From contig JAWOEH010000136.1 of NCBI GenBank assembly GCA_046482855.1, positions 1-22,517 on the forward strand: 22,517 nt of DNA. The letters run 5' to 3'. The stretch's first letter is position 1, and every line of letters begins with the position of its first letter. The notes below the pieces were generated by a model. It was not told the DNA's origin. It saw nothing but the letters and a program-made list of their open reading frames with translations, and ran no database searches. The DNA comes from CAYVSF01 sp046482855. GTDB taxonomy: Bacteria > Bacteroidota > Bacteroidia > Bacteroidales > UBA12077. This document shows positions 14,586 through 22,517 of this stretch, in pieces. The position numbers and the translations under genes were made by a program.

Positions 14586-17489
14586 AAGAATCTTTGGAAT
14601 TGTAATGGTAACGCAGGTACCCGACGGCTGACCAGGGTCGGAAAATAAATCCTGAATACAGATGTCAACTTTTTCGCCATATACAGCTTTCAGCAGCCTT
14701 ACCCTGTCCTCACTAATTTGGGCACCCCAGGATCGGTGATGCGACTGCCGGATTTTAGCCGCTTGTTCACGCCCCACCCCATCATCTTCGATGCGGCAAA
14801 CAATGCTTTCGCCTTTTTGCGTAAGTTCAACACGCACATGTCCCGGGCCTTTCTTGTGCATCAGGCCGTGCTTAATGGCATTCTCCACAAACGGCTGAAT
14901 AAGCAACGACGGTATATGCCACTCCATAGTATTAACTCTGGGATCAACAACAATGGCATAGGTAAGTTTCTCTTCAAAACGTAGCGCTTCCAACTCCAGA
15001 TATAGTTCCAGAGCCCGAATCTCATCCTCAATAGGAATAGTAGTTTCACGCGAATTGTCCAAAATCATTCGCATGAGCTTGGCAAATTTGGACAAATAGG
15101 AGATGGAGGCATGAATATCCTCATCCAGCAAATAATACTGAATGGAATTCAACGTATTAAAGATAAAATGCGGGTTCATCTGCTGTCGCAGAATCTGTTG
15201 TTTATAGTTTTGGATACTGTTTAAGAGTTGATTTCTCCGCTCAATCTCCTTGATGCGGAAACGGTAAAGCACGTAAAAAAGCAGGGTAATGATAATCATG
15301 GAAGGGATCAGAAACCACCAGGTAAAATAGAAAGGTCCTTTTACCTCGAACTGCAATACAGCCGGTTGCTGGCTCCAAATACCACTTTCATTGCAGGCAT
15401 GAACCTGGAATTCATACTCTCCGGGAGGAAGCGTGGTAAACTGGATTTCGCGCAAATGGGTATTGGACCACAACGAGTCCAACCCAAGCAATCGGTATCG
15501 ATACCGGGTGCGCATATCTTTCCGAAAACTAAGTGCGCTATAGCGAATACGCAATAAGCTTTTATCATGTGCCAATTGGTGGTAACGTCGTACGGGTAAC
15601 TCATGATCCTGGACAAAAACCTCTTCGATATACACTTTCGGAGCCACCTTATTTCGCCTGAAAGCCTTAGCATCAGCAATTACAAGCCCTTTATTTGTGG
15701 CAACAACAATCGTATCGGAGTGTGCCAATAAAATATCATTTACCTCCTGCCCAGGCAGGCCGTTATGGGTTGAGAAAAAGGTTAAAGGAAAGTGATTTCT
15801 ATCAAGCTCAGAAAAATGTAACTTATGCAGACCACTATTTGTGCCTATCCAAAGGGTAGAATCCGCCTGAGCCTGTAAACAATTGATCTTCTCATCGCGC
15901 AATCCCGCATCTTTATCCAGCGGAATAATAGCCTGACTCTGGGTATTATAAAACAACAACCCCTGCCCATTAGTTCCTAATACCAACCACTCCTGATTTA
16001 AGCGAATCAAATCATTCACCCGCACCTGCAGAGCAGGAATGATGGCACCTAAATTTACATACAGCCCATTTTTATAGCGCCATAAAGAGCTTAATGTGCT
16101 TACATACAAAATTGAATCTTGCTTATCATAGTATAAATGAGTGACACGCTCCTGTATATTCCTGTTTTCATCCTTCAGCCCGTAAAGGCTATCGTTTTTG
16201 TAGCTGATGATGCCCGAGCGACACGCAAGAATTAACGAATCGGGGAAATTAATAATCCGCTTTGCCGATAACTGCCGATAAACAGGACTACTAATCTGAC
16301 GAATATTTTGTTGCCTATCAACACTAAACACGTGCAAATCGGTAACCACTCTAAGCACCTCTTTTGCCTTGTCATAACTTAAATCCAAAACCCCTTCGGA
16401 TGCTCCTATGGGCAAGTGGGTATGTTCAAGCTTCCCTTGATGGAAATGGGAAATTCCGCCTTTACGATACCCTATCCAAACACCGCCACTTCCATCAGGC
16501 TCAAGCTCCACAATTCCCTCATAAAGAAGCGCATCAGCTGTATCAAAATAGCGGATTGCGTAATTGGGCATATAGAACACTCCGGCCTTAAGAGTCGAGA
16601 GCCAATAACTACCTTCTCTATCCTTCATTACTGAAGAAACGGCGCGTCCTTCCAGCAGATGTTCATAGTTTGAAAAGTTGCTTTCCTCAAAAATCAGCAC
16701 CCCATTGCGTGTACCCAGCCACAGCCTGTCGTCGTATATCCCTGACCAGATAACCGAATAGGGCAGAGCTGTTTTTTTCCAGGATCTTCCATTATAAGCG
16801 AGCATCTGATGGTCATTAATAATAAGCAACTGGTCCTTCCACTTCTCCGCCAATATGTAGGAATCAGCAAAATGAGCATCCAGAGTTTTCAAATTCAGTG
16901 TATCGCAGAAACCGGGCACATAACTTACCAACGAGTCATGAGAACCAATATGCGCAGCACTCACCATCATCTCATCCGCAATTTCAATTACCTCAGCCCC
17001 ATGAAAATTTTTCCTTAAAGAGCTTTTACCGGAGGAATCGACGGAAATAAGACCGAAATTGCGCACACTGCAATAAACTGTATTGGTGCTATCGAGCACG
17101 AGGCCTTTTTTCAATATCACCGGGGAATTAGGCATATGCCGGAATAACTGGCTATTGTATTGGTAAGATCGAAGAGTATCCTGCTCAAAATAACTTAGTG
17201 TACCGGTAAATGAGGTGAACCAAATGCGTCCCTGGCTATCTTCATAGGCATCAAAAATGGTATTATCGGGCAACCCCTCACGGATGGTAAAATGCTTAAA
17301 CCCATAACCATTATAACGAACCACTCCGTAACTTGTACACATCCACACAAATCCTTTACTATCCTGCATAACATGAAAAACTTCCATCGAAGGGAGTCCA
17401 TGCTCGAAAGTAAATTGCTGCATATAAGGTTTTTGAGCAAACCCTTGAAGCGATAAAAAAAGCAGGAAAGCAAGAAAGATTTTTGGCAT
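14577..17489 (-). CDS. Two-component-regulator propeller sensor histidine kinase (LytS type)
   Basis: A 970-residue inner-membrane sensor. In order: a signal peptide ending F-A-Q; a periplasmic double propeller of Reg_prop repeats (for example F-T-F-E-H-G-L-P-S and F-T-I-R-E-G-L-P-D near the start) to about residue 600; a Y_Y_Y-type beta-sandwich (G-L-D-S-L-W-S, P-P-G-E-Y-E-F-Q-V); one transmembrane helix at about 723-744; then a LytS/YpdA-type His_kinase domain with M-N-P-H-F-I-F-N (phospho-acceptor His774) and an ATPase domain (F-V-E-N-A-I-K-H, D-D-G-V-G). It ends after the ATPase domain, so it is a plain kinase and not a hybrid HTCS regulator. Partners of this type normally have a LytTR response regulator, but none is adjacent. 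It sits between nifJ and the DHOD-like gene; the stimulus is unknown. Confidence 0.92.
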   Translation of the reverse strand: MPKIFLAFLLFLSLQGFAQKPYMQQFTFEHGLPSMEVFHVMQDSKGFVWMCTSYGVVRYNGYGFKHFTIREGLPDNTIFDAYEDSQGRIWFTSFTGTLSYFEQDTLRSYQYNSQLFRHMPNSPVILKKGLVLDSTNTVYCSVRNFGLISVDSSGKSSLRKNFHGAEVIEIADEMMVSAAHIGSHDSLVSYVPGFCDTLNLKTLDAHFADSYILAEKWKDQLLIINDHQMLAYNGRSWKKTALPYSVIWSGIYDDRLWLGTRNGVLIFEESNFSNYEHLLEGRAVSSVMKDREGSYWLSTLKAGVFYMPNYAIRYFDTADALLYEGIVELEPDGSGGVWIGYRKGGISHFHQGKLEHTHLPIGASEGVLDLSYDKAKEVLRVVTDLHVFSVDRQQNIRQISSPVYRQLSAKRIINFPDSLILACRSGIISYKNDSLYGLKDENRNIQERVTHLYYDKQDSILYVSTLSSLWRYKNGLYVNLGAIIPALQVRVNDLIRLNQEWLVLGTNGQGLLFYNTQSQAIIPLDKDAGLRDEKINCLQAQADSTLWIGTNSGLHKLHFSELDRNHFPLTFFSTHNGLPGQEVNDILLAHSDTIVVATNKGLVIADAKAFRRNKVAPKVYIEEVFVQDHELPVRRYHQLAHDKSLLRIRYSALSFRKDMRTRYRYRLLGLDSLWSNTHLREIQFTTLPPGEYEFQVHACNESGIWSQQPAVLQFEVKGPFYFTWWFLIPSMIIITLLFYVLYRFRIKEIERRNQLLNSIQNYKQQILRQQMNPHFIFNTLNSIQYYLLDEDIHASISYLSKFAKLMRMILDNSRETTIPIEDEIRALELYLELEALRFEEKLTYAIVVDPRVNTMEWHIPSLLIQPFVENAIKHGLMHKKGPGHVRVELTQKGESIVCRIEDDGVGREQAAKIRQSHHRSWGAQISEDRVRLLKAVYGEKVDICIQDLFSDPGQPSGTCVTITIPKILAF

Positions 17490-17506
17490 ATGGGCAAAAT
17501 TTACTT

Positions 17507-17536
17507 TAAAGATAGTGAAAGGAGGGAAATATCAAA
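17507..17536 (-). promoter_or_regulatory. Candidate promoter for the histidine kinase gene
   Basis: On the minus strand TTTG (complement of 17533-17536), 18 bases, then TATCTTTA (complement of 17507-17514), five of six fixed positions of the -7 consensus. The leader would be only about 10 bases. It lies just past the nifJ terminator, so the kinase is probably transcribed on its own. Confidence 0.45.
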
Positions 17537-17551
17537 AGGATGAGAAAGAAA

Positions 17552-17581
17552 CCGAGCCGCTCCCTGTTGGAAGCGGCTCGG
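17552..17581 (-). terminator. Intrinsic terminator after nifJ
   Basis: A perfect 10-bp GC-rich stem, CCGAGCCGCT/AGCGGCTCGG (17552-17561 with 17572-17581), is followed on the minus strand by T-rich GGTTTCTTTC. It begins 30 bases after the nifJ stop. Confidence 0.9.
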
Positions 17582-17610
17582 CAATATAATAGCATATGCT
17601 AAAAGCGTGT

Positions 17611-20600
17611 TTAGTATTGCTGATTAGCTAAACGCAGGTAGCTATTGTAGCGCCACTTGGCATCTTCTTCGGCTTGTGCGAATAGCTTTTCAGCCTCTTC
17701 AGGGAACGACTTCTGCAAGGAAGTATAGCGTACTTCGCCCATCAAAAAGTCCTGGAACTTGCTCCAATCGGGCTCTTTACTATCCATCACGAACGGATTT
17801 TTGCCTTCCGCTTCGAATAAAGGATTGTAGCGATAGTTATGCCAGTATCCTGCTTCAACAGCCAATTTCTCCTCTTGCTGGGTTTTCCCCATTCCTGCAC
17901 GCAAACCGTGGTTGATACAAGGTGAGTAAGCAATAATCAAGGAAGGTCCGGGATAGGCTTCTGCCTCTTTAATGGCCTTGAAGTACTGCGCCTGACTTGC
18001 ACCCATAGCTACTTGAGCCACATACACGTGCCCGTAAGTCATAGCCATCATACCCAGGTCTTTCTTACGTACCTTCATTCCTGAAGCAGCAAATTTCGCA
18101 ACAGCGCCTACGGGAGTCGACTTAGAAGCCTGACCTCCGGTATTGGAGTATACCTCGGTATCCATAACCAATACGTTGATATCATCGCCGGTACCCAGAA
18201 CGTGATCCAGACCACCATAGCCAATATCGTAAGCCCATCCGTCACCACCAAATACCCAAACAGATTTCTTCACCAGGTATTGCTTAAGCTTGAGAATATC
18301 CTTCGCGATATCCGAGCTATCCTGCTCACAAGCAGCAATTACCTTAGCCGATGCTTCTTTAGACTTCTCAGCATCTTCCATGTGTTCAATCCAGGTTTCG
18401 TAAGCCTCTTTCACAGACCCATTGGCACCGTTTTTAATAGCTTCTTGCATTTTATCGGCAATGCGTCGGCGAAGGCTATTAATAGCGAAGGCCATACCAT
18501 ACCCATACTCGGCATTATCCTCAAACAATGAGTTTGCCCAAGCAGGTCCCTGACCATCTTTGTCGGTACAATAAGGCGTTGAAGGTGCTGAACCTCCGTA
18601 AATCGAAGAACAACCGGTTGCATTGGCAATCATCATGCGGTCGCCAAACAGTTGTGTAATCGATTTGATATAAGGTGTTTCCCCACAACCGGCACAAGCA
18701 CCTGAGAACTCAAACAACGGCTGAGCAAACTGGCTGTTTTTCACCGATTTGGTTTTATCAACAATGGTATCTTTGTAGCCAACTTTGGCATGCATGTAGT
18801 CCCAACGGTCGGTTTCTTTCATTTGTGAATCGAGCGATTCCAACACCAATGCTTTTTCCGGAGCTGGACAAACATCCACACAGTTACCGCAACCGGTACA
18901 GTCAAGTGGGCTCACCTGAATACGGAAATTGTACTCTTTGATACCGCCTTTTCCTTTGATCGTATCGGTTCCTTCGGGTGCATCGGCCAACTCCTGATCA
19001 GTTAACAGGAAGGGGCGAATAGCAGCATGAGGACAAACATAAGCACATTGGTTACATTGGATACAGTTATCCGACACCCATTCGGGTACGTGAACTGCAA
19101 TACCCCGCTTCTCATAAGCAGTAGTACCGGCAGGGAACGTTCCATCTTCACGACCTGCAAATGCGCTAACAGGCAGGCTATCACCTTCCTGTGCATTAAT
19201 AGGCTCTACTACATTTTTGATAAAGTCGGGTAATTCGCGTGTATCTTCCTTATCTTTTACTTCGATATTCTTCCAGTCAGCAGGAATTTCTACTTGCTCC
19301 ACTTCCCCTCCGCGTTCAACGGCGGCATGGTTCATGTTTACAATGTCCTCACCTTTCTTACCGAAAGTCTTTACAATGGCCTTCTTCATTTCGTCAACAG
19401 CCTTGTCATAAGGAATTACTTCGGAAATTTTAAAGAAAGCAGACTGCATAATGGTATTGGTACGGTTACCCAAACCAATCTCTTCGGCAATCTTGGTACC
19501 ATTTATAATATACATCTTCACATCTTTCTCGGCCAATGTTTTCTTCATGTGGTCAGGAAGACGATCGCGGGTTTCTTCAGCGTCCCATATACTGTTTAAC
19601 AGGAAGGTTCCCCCCTCTTTAATCCCCTTAAGCATGTTATACTTCTCGAGGTAGGCAGGCACGTGGCAAGCTACAAAGTCAGGTGTACCAACTAAGTAGG
19701 GCGAACGAATGGGGTCGTCGCCAAAACGCAGGTGCGAAGTAGTGATTCCGCCCGATTTCTTAGAATCGTAAGCAAAATAGGCCTGACAAAATTTGTCGGT
19801 TGCCTCACCAATAATCTTAATTGAGTTCTTGTTGGCTCCAACAGTACCATCGGAACCAATTCCGTAGAACTTGGCTTCGTAAGTTCCTTCGGGCACAACA
19901 CTCACTTCGGGTAAGATAGGTAATGAGGTGTATTTTACATCATCAACGATACCTACGGTAAACTGATTTTTCGGTTCAGCCAACGTCAGGTTATCGTAAA
20001 CACTCATGATATGAGCTGGTGTAGTATCTTTTGAGGAAAGACCATAGCGTCCACCAACCACAACAGGGGCGTTTTCTTGTCCGTAGAACAAGTCACGTAC
20101 ATCCAGGTAGAGTGGCTCGCCATTTGCGCCTATCTCTTTTGTGCGATCCAGAACAGCAATACGCTTCACGGTTTTAGGCAACACGTTGAAGAAATATTTT
20201 GCTGAGAAAGGACGATAGAGATGAACAGAAATCACTCCCACTTTCTCCCCTTTGGCTACTTTTGCATCTACCACTTCCTTAATAGTAGAAGTAATGGAAC
20301 CCATAGCCACGGTGATATTTTCGGCATCTTCGGCACCATAATAAGTAAAGGGATGGTACTCACGCCCCGTCATTTTGGTGATTTCCTTCATATACTCTTC
20401 CACAACATCGGGAATCGCATCGTAGTATTTCGATACAGCTTCACGTGACTGGAAGTAGATATCAGGATTCTGAGCAGTACCACGTGTTACGGGGTGCTCA
20501 GGATTCAACGCATTTTCGCGGAATGCCTGTACGGCTTCCATGTCCAAGAGTTTTGCCATATCTTCGTTCTCGAAATACTCCACCTTTTGAATTTCGTGTG

Positions 20601-21135
20601 AAGTTCGGAACCCATCGAAGAAATGTAAGAAAGGCAGGCGTGTTTTAACAGAAGCCAAGTGAGCAATTCCGGCAATGTCCATAATTTCCTGAACACTTCC
20701 GGTGGCTAACATAGCAAAGCCCGACTGCCGTGTACTCATTACATCTGAGTGGTCACCAAAAATGGATAATGCCTGGGCAGCAAGACTTCGTGCACTTACG
20801 TGAAATACACCAGGAAGCATCTCGCCCGAGATCTTATACATATTTGGAATCATTAGCAATAATCCCTGAGAGGCCGTAAAGGTAGAGGTTAAGGCCCCCG
20901 CCTGCAAAGAACCGTGTACGGCTCCGGCGGCGCCACCTTCCGATTGCATTTCAGCAACCTTTACAGTGTCTCCAAAGATATTTTTTCGTCCATGAGCGGC
21001 CCATTCATCTACATATTCGGCCATAGTAGAGGATGGGGTAATAGGATAGATAGCGGCAGCTTCGCTAAACATGTAAGCTACATGTGCTGCGGCATAATTT
21101 CCGTCGCAAGTAATAAACTTCTTCTTTTCTGACAT
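17611..21135 (-). CDS. nifJ: Pyruvate:ferredoxin (flavodoxin) oxidoreductase
   Basis: A 1174-residue single-chain PFOR, normal length for the family. It oxidises pyruvate with CoA to acetyl-CoA and CO2 and reduces ferredoxin or flavodoxin, the main route from pyruvate in anaerobes. Visible: A-I-Y-P-I-T-P-S-S near the N-terminus (domain I); an inserted two-cluster ferredoxin domain with C-I-Q-C-N-Q-C (Cys691, 694, 697, 701) and C-T-G-C-G-N-C (Cys746, 749, 752, 756); the proximal cluster ligands Cys814, Cys817, Cys842 and Cys1073; and the TPP/Mg motif G-G-D-G-W-A-Y-D at 963-970, with Y-S-N-T-G-G-Q further on. All cluster ligands are present, so it should be active. It is a single transcription unit with an unusually good Shine-Dalgarno site and a strong terminator. 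Confidence 0.98.
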   Translation of the reverse strand: MSEKKKFITCDGNYAAAHVAYMFSEAAAIYPITPSSTMAEYVDEWAAHGRKNIFGDTVKVAEMQSEGGAAGAVHGSLQAGALTSTFTASQGLLLMIPNMYKISGEMLPGVFHVSARSLAAQALSIFGDHSDVMSTRQSGFAMLATGSVQEIMDIAGIAHLASVKTRLPFLHFFDGFRTSHEIQKVEYFENEDMAKLLDMEAVQAFRENALNPEHPVTRGTAQNPDIYFQSREAVSKYYDAIPDVVEEYMKEITKMTGREYHPFTYYGAEDAENITVAMGSITSTIKEVVDAKVAKGEKVGVISVHLYRPFSAKYFFNVLPKTVKRIAVLDRTKEIGANGEPLYLDVRDLFYGQENAPVVVGGRYGLSSKDTTPAHIMSVYDNLTLAEPKNQFTVGIVDDVKYTSLPILPEVSVVPEGTYEAKFYGIGSDGTVGANKNSIKIIGEATDKFCQAYFAYDSKKSGGITTSHLRFGDDPIRSPYLVGTPDFVACHVPAYLEKYNMLKGIKEGGTFLLNSIWDAEETRDRLPDHMKKTLAEKDVKMYIINGTKIAEEIGLGNRTNTIMQSAFFKISEVIPYDKAVDEMKKAIVKTFGKKGEDIVNMNHAAVERGGEVEQVEIPADWKNIEVKDKEDTRELPDFIKNVVEPINAQEGDSLPVSAFAGREDGTFPAGTTAYEKRGIAVHVPEWVSDNCIQCNQCAYVCPHAAIRPFLLTDQELADAPEGTDTIKGKGGIKEYNFRIQVSPLDCTGCGNCVDVCPAPEKALVLESLDSQMKETDRWDYMHAKVGYKDTIVDKTKSVKNSQFAQPLFEFSGACAGCGETPYIKSITQLFGDRMMIANATGCSSIYGGSAPSTPYCTDKDGQGPAWANSLFEDNAEYGYGMAFAINSLRRRIADKMQEAIKNGANGSVKEAYETWIEHMEDAEKSKEASAKVIAACEQDSSDIAKDILKLKQYLVKKSVWVFGGDGWAYDIGYGGLDHVLGTGDDINVLVMDTEVYSNTGGQASKSTPVGAVAKFAASGMKVRKKDLGMMAMTYGHVYVAQVAMGASQAQYFKAIKEAEAYPGPSLIIAYSPCINHGLRAGMGKTQQEEKLAVEAGYWHNYRYNPLFEAEGKNPFVMDSKEPDWSKFQDFLMGEVRYTSLQKSFPEEAEKLFAQAEEDAKWRYNSYLRLANQQY

Positions 21136-21141
21136 TTCTAT

Positions 21142-21195
21142 CTCCTTAAATAATTAGTAAAAAGACAATTATCTGAATCATCGGTTACAAAATTA
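21142..21195 (-). promoter_or_regulatory. nifJ -7 element and Shine-Dalgarno site
   Basis: On the minus strand TAATTTTG (complement of 21188-21195) matches all six fixed positions of TAnnTTTG; no TTTG is seen at the -33 distance. AAGGAG (complement of 21142-21147) sits six bases before the ATG, a canonical ribosome-binding site of a kind scarce in the rest of this window, and it fixes the start codon. Confidence 0.55.
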
Positions 21196-21289
21196 ACATA
21201 AATTTAGGTTTTTTGGGAGCTTCTGGAGGGTAAATATTTCTTAGCCAACCTATTCAGTTTCATTTCAAATAAATGGGTAATACCGCATA

Positions 21290-21328
21290 GATCAAAACAA
21301 AACATGCAGGCGTTGCCTGCATGTTTTG
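21290..21328 (-). terminator. Intrinsic terminator after rho
   Basis: A perfect 14-bp stem, CAAAACATGCAGGC/GCCTGCATGTTTTG (21298-21311 with 21315-21328), has a three-base loop. On the minus strand it is followed by TTTTG-ATC-type T-rich sequence. It lies 25 bases past the rho stop codon and separates rho from nifJ. Confidence 0.9.
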
Positions 21329-21353
21329 ATATAGGATGTTATGAAACATTTTT

Positions 21354-22517
21354 TTATTGACTGTTCATGCTAATGATAAATTCCTGGTTGGTCCGGGTTT
21401 TTACCAATCTGTCGCGCATAAACTCCATGGCTTCAATCGAGTTCATATCGGTTAGATAGTTCCGAAGAATCCAGATCTTATTAAGCATCTCCTTATCCAG
21501 CAACAGCTCCTCGCGCCGTGTACTAGAGGCTGTGATATCCACAGCAGGGTAAACACGTTTATTAGCCAGTCGTCGGTCCAGTTGAAGCTCCATGTTACCG
21601 GTACCTTTAAATTCCTCAAAGATAACATCGTCCATTTTCGAGCCGGTTTCGGTAAGCGCTGTGGCCAGAATGGTTAAGGAACCTCCTTGCTCAATATTAC
21701 GAGCTGCACCAAAGAAACGCTTAGGTTTATGTAAGGCATTGGCGTCCACACCACCAGAGAGAACCTTGCCCGAAGCAGGCGAAACGGTGTTAAAGGCGCG
21801 GGCCAATCGGGTGATAGAATCCAGCAGAATAACTACATCGTGTCCACACTCGACCATGCGCTTGGCTTTTTCCAGCACAATATTGGCCACCTTCACATGG
21901 CGCTCAGCAGGTTCGTCGAAAGTTGAGGAGATGACTTCAGCATTTACGCTACGTGCCATATCGGTAACCTCTTCCGGGCGCTCATCAATCAACAACACAA
22001 TCATGTATGCTTCCGGATGATTATCGGCAATAGCATTGGCCACATCTTTCAGCAACATGGTTTTACCTGTTTTGGGCTGCGCTACAATTAACCCACGCTG
22101 GCCTTTTCCTATAGGAGCAAACATATCCAGCAAGCGAACAGAAAGATTATCGGTTTTTCCGTTACACAGCTGAAATTTCTCCTCGGGAAACAGCGGCGTA
22201 AGGTAATCAAATGGCATACGATCGCGAATAAATTCCGTGGTACGTCCATTAATTTGCTCTACTTTGATAAGTGGAAAATACTTTTCTCCTTCTTTGGGGG
22301 GTCGGATTGTTCCTTGTACAGTGTCGCCGGTTTTCAGACCAAACAATTTTATTTGCGATTGCGACACATAAATGTCGTCGGGCGAATTCAGATAATTGTA
22401 CTCGGCTGAGCGCATAAAGCCATACCCATCGGGCATAATCTCCAACACACCGGTATTGCGGATAATTCCATCAAACTCGTAGTTCTTATCGAAACTCCGT
22501 TTATCGTTGGGCTTTCG
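21354..22517 (-). CDS. rho: Transcription termination factor Rho (5' end outside window)
   Basis: The last 387 residues of Rho, the hexameric RNA-DNA helicase that ends transcription. The frame runs open through the right edge, and the codons there (Y-E-F-D-G-I-I-R-N-T-G-V-L-E-I-M-P) are normal Rho sequence, so the apparent GTG start at 22448 is internal. Seen here: the RNA-binding domain (D-G-Y-G-F-M-R, D-D-I-Y-V-S-Q-S-Q); Walker A, A-Q-P-K-T-G-K-T; the catalytic L-I-D-E-R-P-E-E; Walker B, V-V-I-L-L-D-S-I-T-R-L; and the Q-loop, L-S-G-G-V-D-A-N-A-L. The residue before P-K-x-G-K-T is Gln where E. coli has Pro. Nothing else looks abnormal. Confidence 0.97.
   Translation of the reverse strand, partial: RKPNDKRSFDKNYEFDGIIRNTGVLEIMPDGYGFMRSAEYNYLNSPDDIYVSQSQIKLFGLKTGDTVQGTIRPPKEGEKYFPLIKVEQINGRTTEFIRDRMPFDYLTPLFPEEKFQLCNGKTDNLSVRLLDMFAPIGKGQRGLIVAQPKTGKTMLLKDVANAIADNHPEAYMIVLLIDERPEEVTDMARSVNAEVISSTFDEPAERHVKVANIVLEKAKRMVECGHDVVILLDSITRLARAFNTVSPASGKVLSGGVDANALHKPKRFFGAARNIEQGGSLTILATALTETGSKMDDVIFEEFKGTGNMELQLDRRLANKRVYPAVDITASSTRREELLLDKEMLNKIWILRNYLTDMNSIEAMEFMRDRLVKTRTNQEFIISMNSQ

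Noticed and set aside
14577..17489. Hybrid two-component system (HTCS) regulator
   Set aside because: The protein ends after the ATPase domain; there is no receiver or AraC-type domain.
22446..22448. GTG as the start of rho
   Set aside because: The frame continues upstream with recognisable Rho sequence to the window edge, so the gene is cut by the window.
1..22517. CRISPR arrays, insertion sequences, tRNA or rRNA genes, integrase or att sites
   Set aside because: I looked for regular repeats, transposase-like frames and RNA gene signatures on both strands and saw none I could support.

Overview
The window looks like chromosomal DNA of an anaerobic or facultatively fermentative member of the Bacteroidetes (Bacteroidota), possibly the Marinilabiliales or a neighbouring group. 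This rests on the gene families and signals seen: a LytS-type sensor kinase fused to a two-component-regulator propeller, Bacteroidetes-style promoters (TTTG, about 18 bases, TAnnTTTG), few Shine-Dalgarno sites, lipoproteins with acidic residues after the lipobox Cys, and a pyruvate:ferredoxin oxidoreductase. No rRNA, tRNA, CRISPR array, insertion sequence or intact prophage was seen. The assignment comes from protein families, not from a phylogenetic marker.

Layout. (1) 1-3100 is the accessory-looking part. A plus-strand lipoprotein (291-1862) has a C-terminal segment resembling a Cys-Gln thioester domain. After its terminator comes a gene-poor stretch with two related palindromes (2154-2220) and a strongly hairpinned segment (2262-2422) followed, in minus-strand sense, by an intrinsic terminator. 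Then come two tiny paralogous lipoprotein genes (2607-2726 and 2790-2927, minus) with their own terminator. (2) 3106-6423 encodes a large secreted Asp-box (BNR/sortilin-like) propeller protein. (3) 6598-10089 encodes a 1163-residue protein best explained as a PPi-type phosphoenolpyruvate carboxykinase. (4) def and ruvX form a small operon (10388-11367, minus) with an ATGA overlap. (5) 11667-13403 (plus) encodes a pyruvate carboxylase/oxaloacetate decarboxylase-type carboxyltransferase whose C-terminal biotinyl-like domain has Tyr where the biotinylated Lys should be. (6) On the minus strand follow a dihydroorotate dehydrogenase-like flavoprotein, an orphan propeller histidine kinase and nifJ (pyruvate:ferredoxin oxidoreductase). 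(7) The minus-strand rho gene runs off the right edge.

How the genes may work together. Four of the large genes bear on the PEP/pyruvate/oxaloacetate/acetyl-CoA node: the candidate PPi-PEPCK (PEP to and from oxaloacetate), the carboxyltransferase-like protein (pyruvate/oxaloacetate chemistry), the DHOD-like flavoprotein, and PFOR (pyruvate to acetyl-CoA, CO2 and reduced ferredoxin). Most are separately terminated and have their own candidate promoters, so this is a neighbourhood rather than one operon. The most interesting items are the carboxyltransferase without a biotin lysine, the large probable PPi-PEPCK with a CRP/FNR-shaped palindrome upstream, the thioester-like lipoprotein, the pair of micro-lipoproteins, and the structured segment at 2256-2480.
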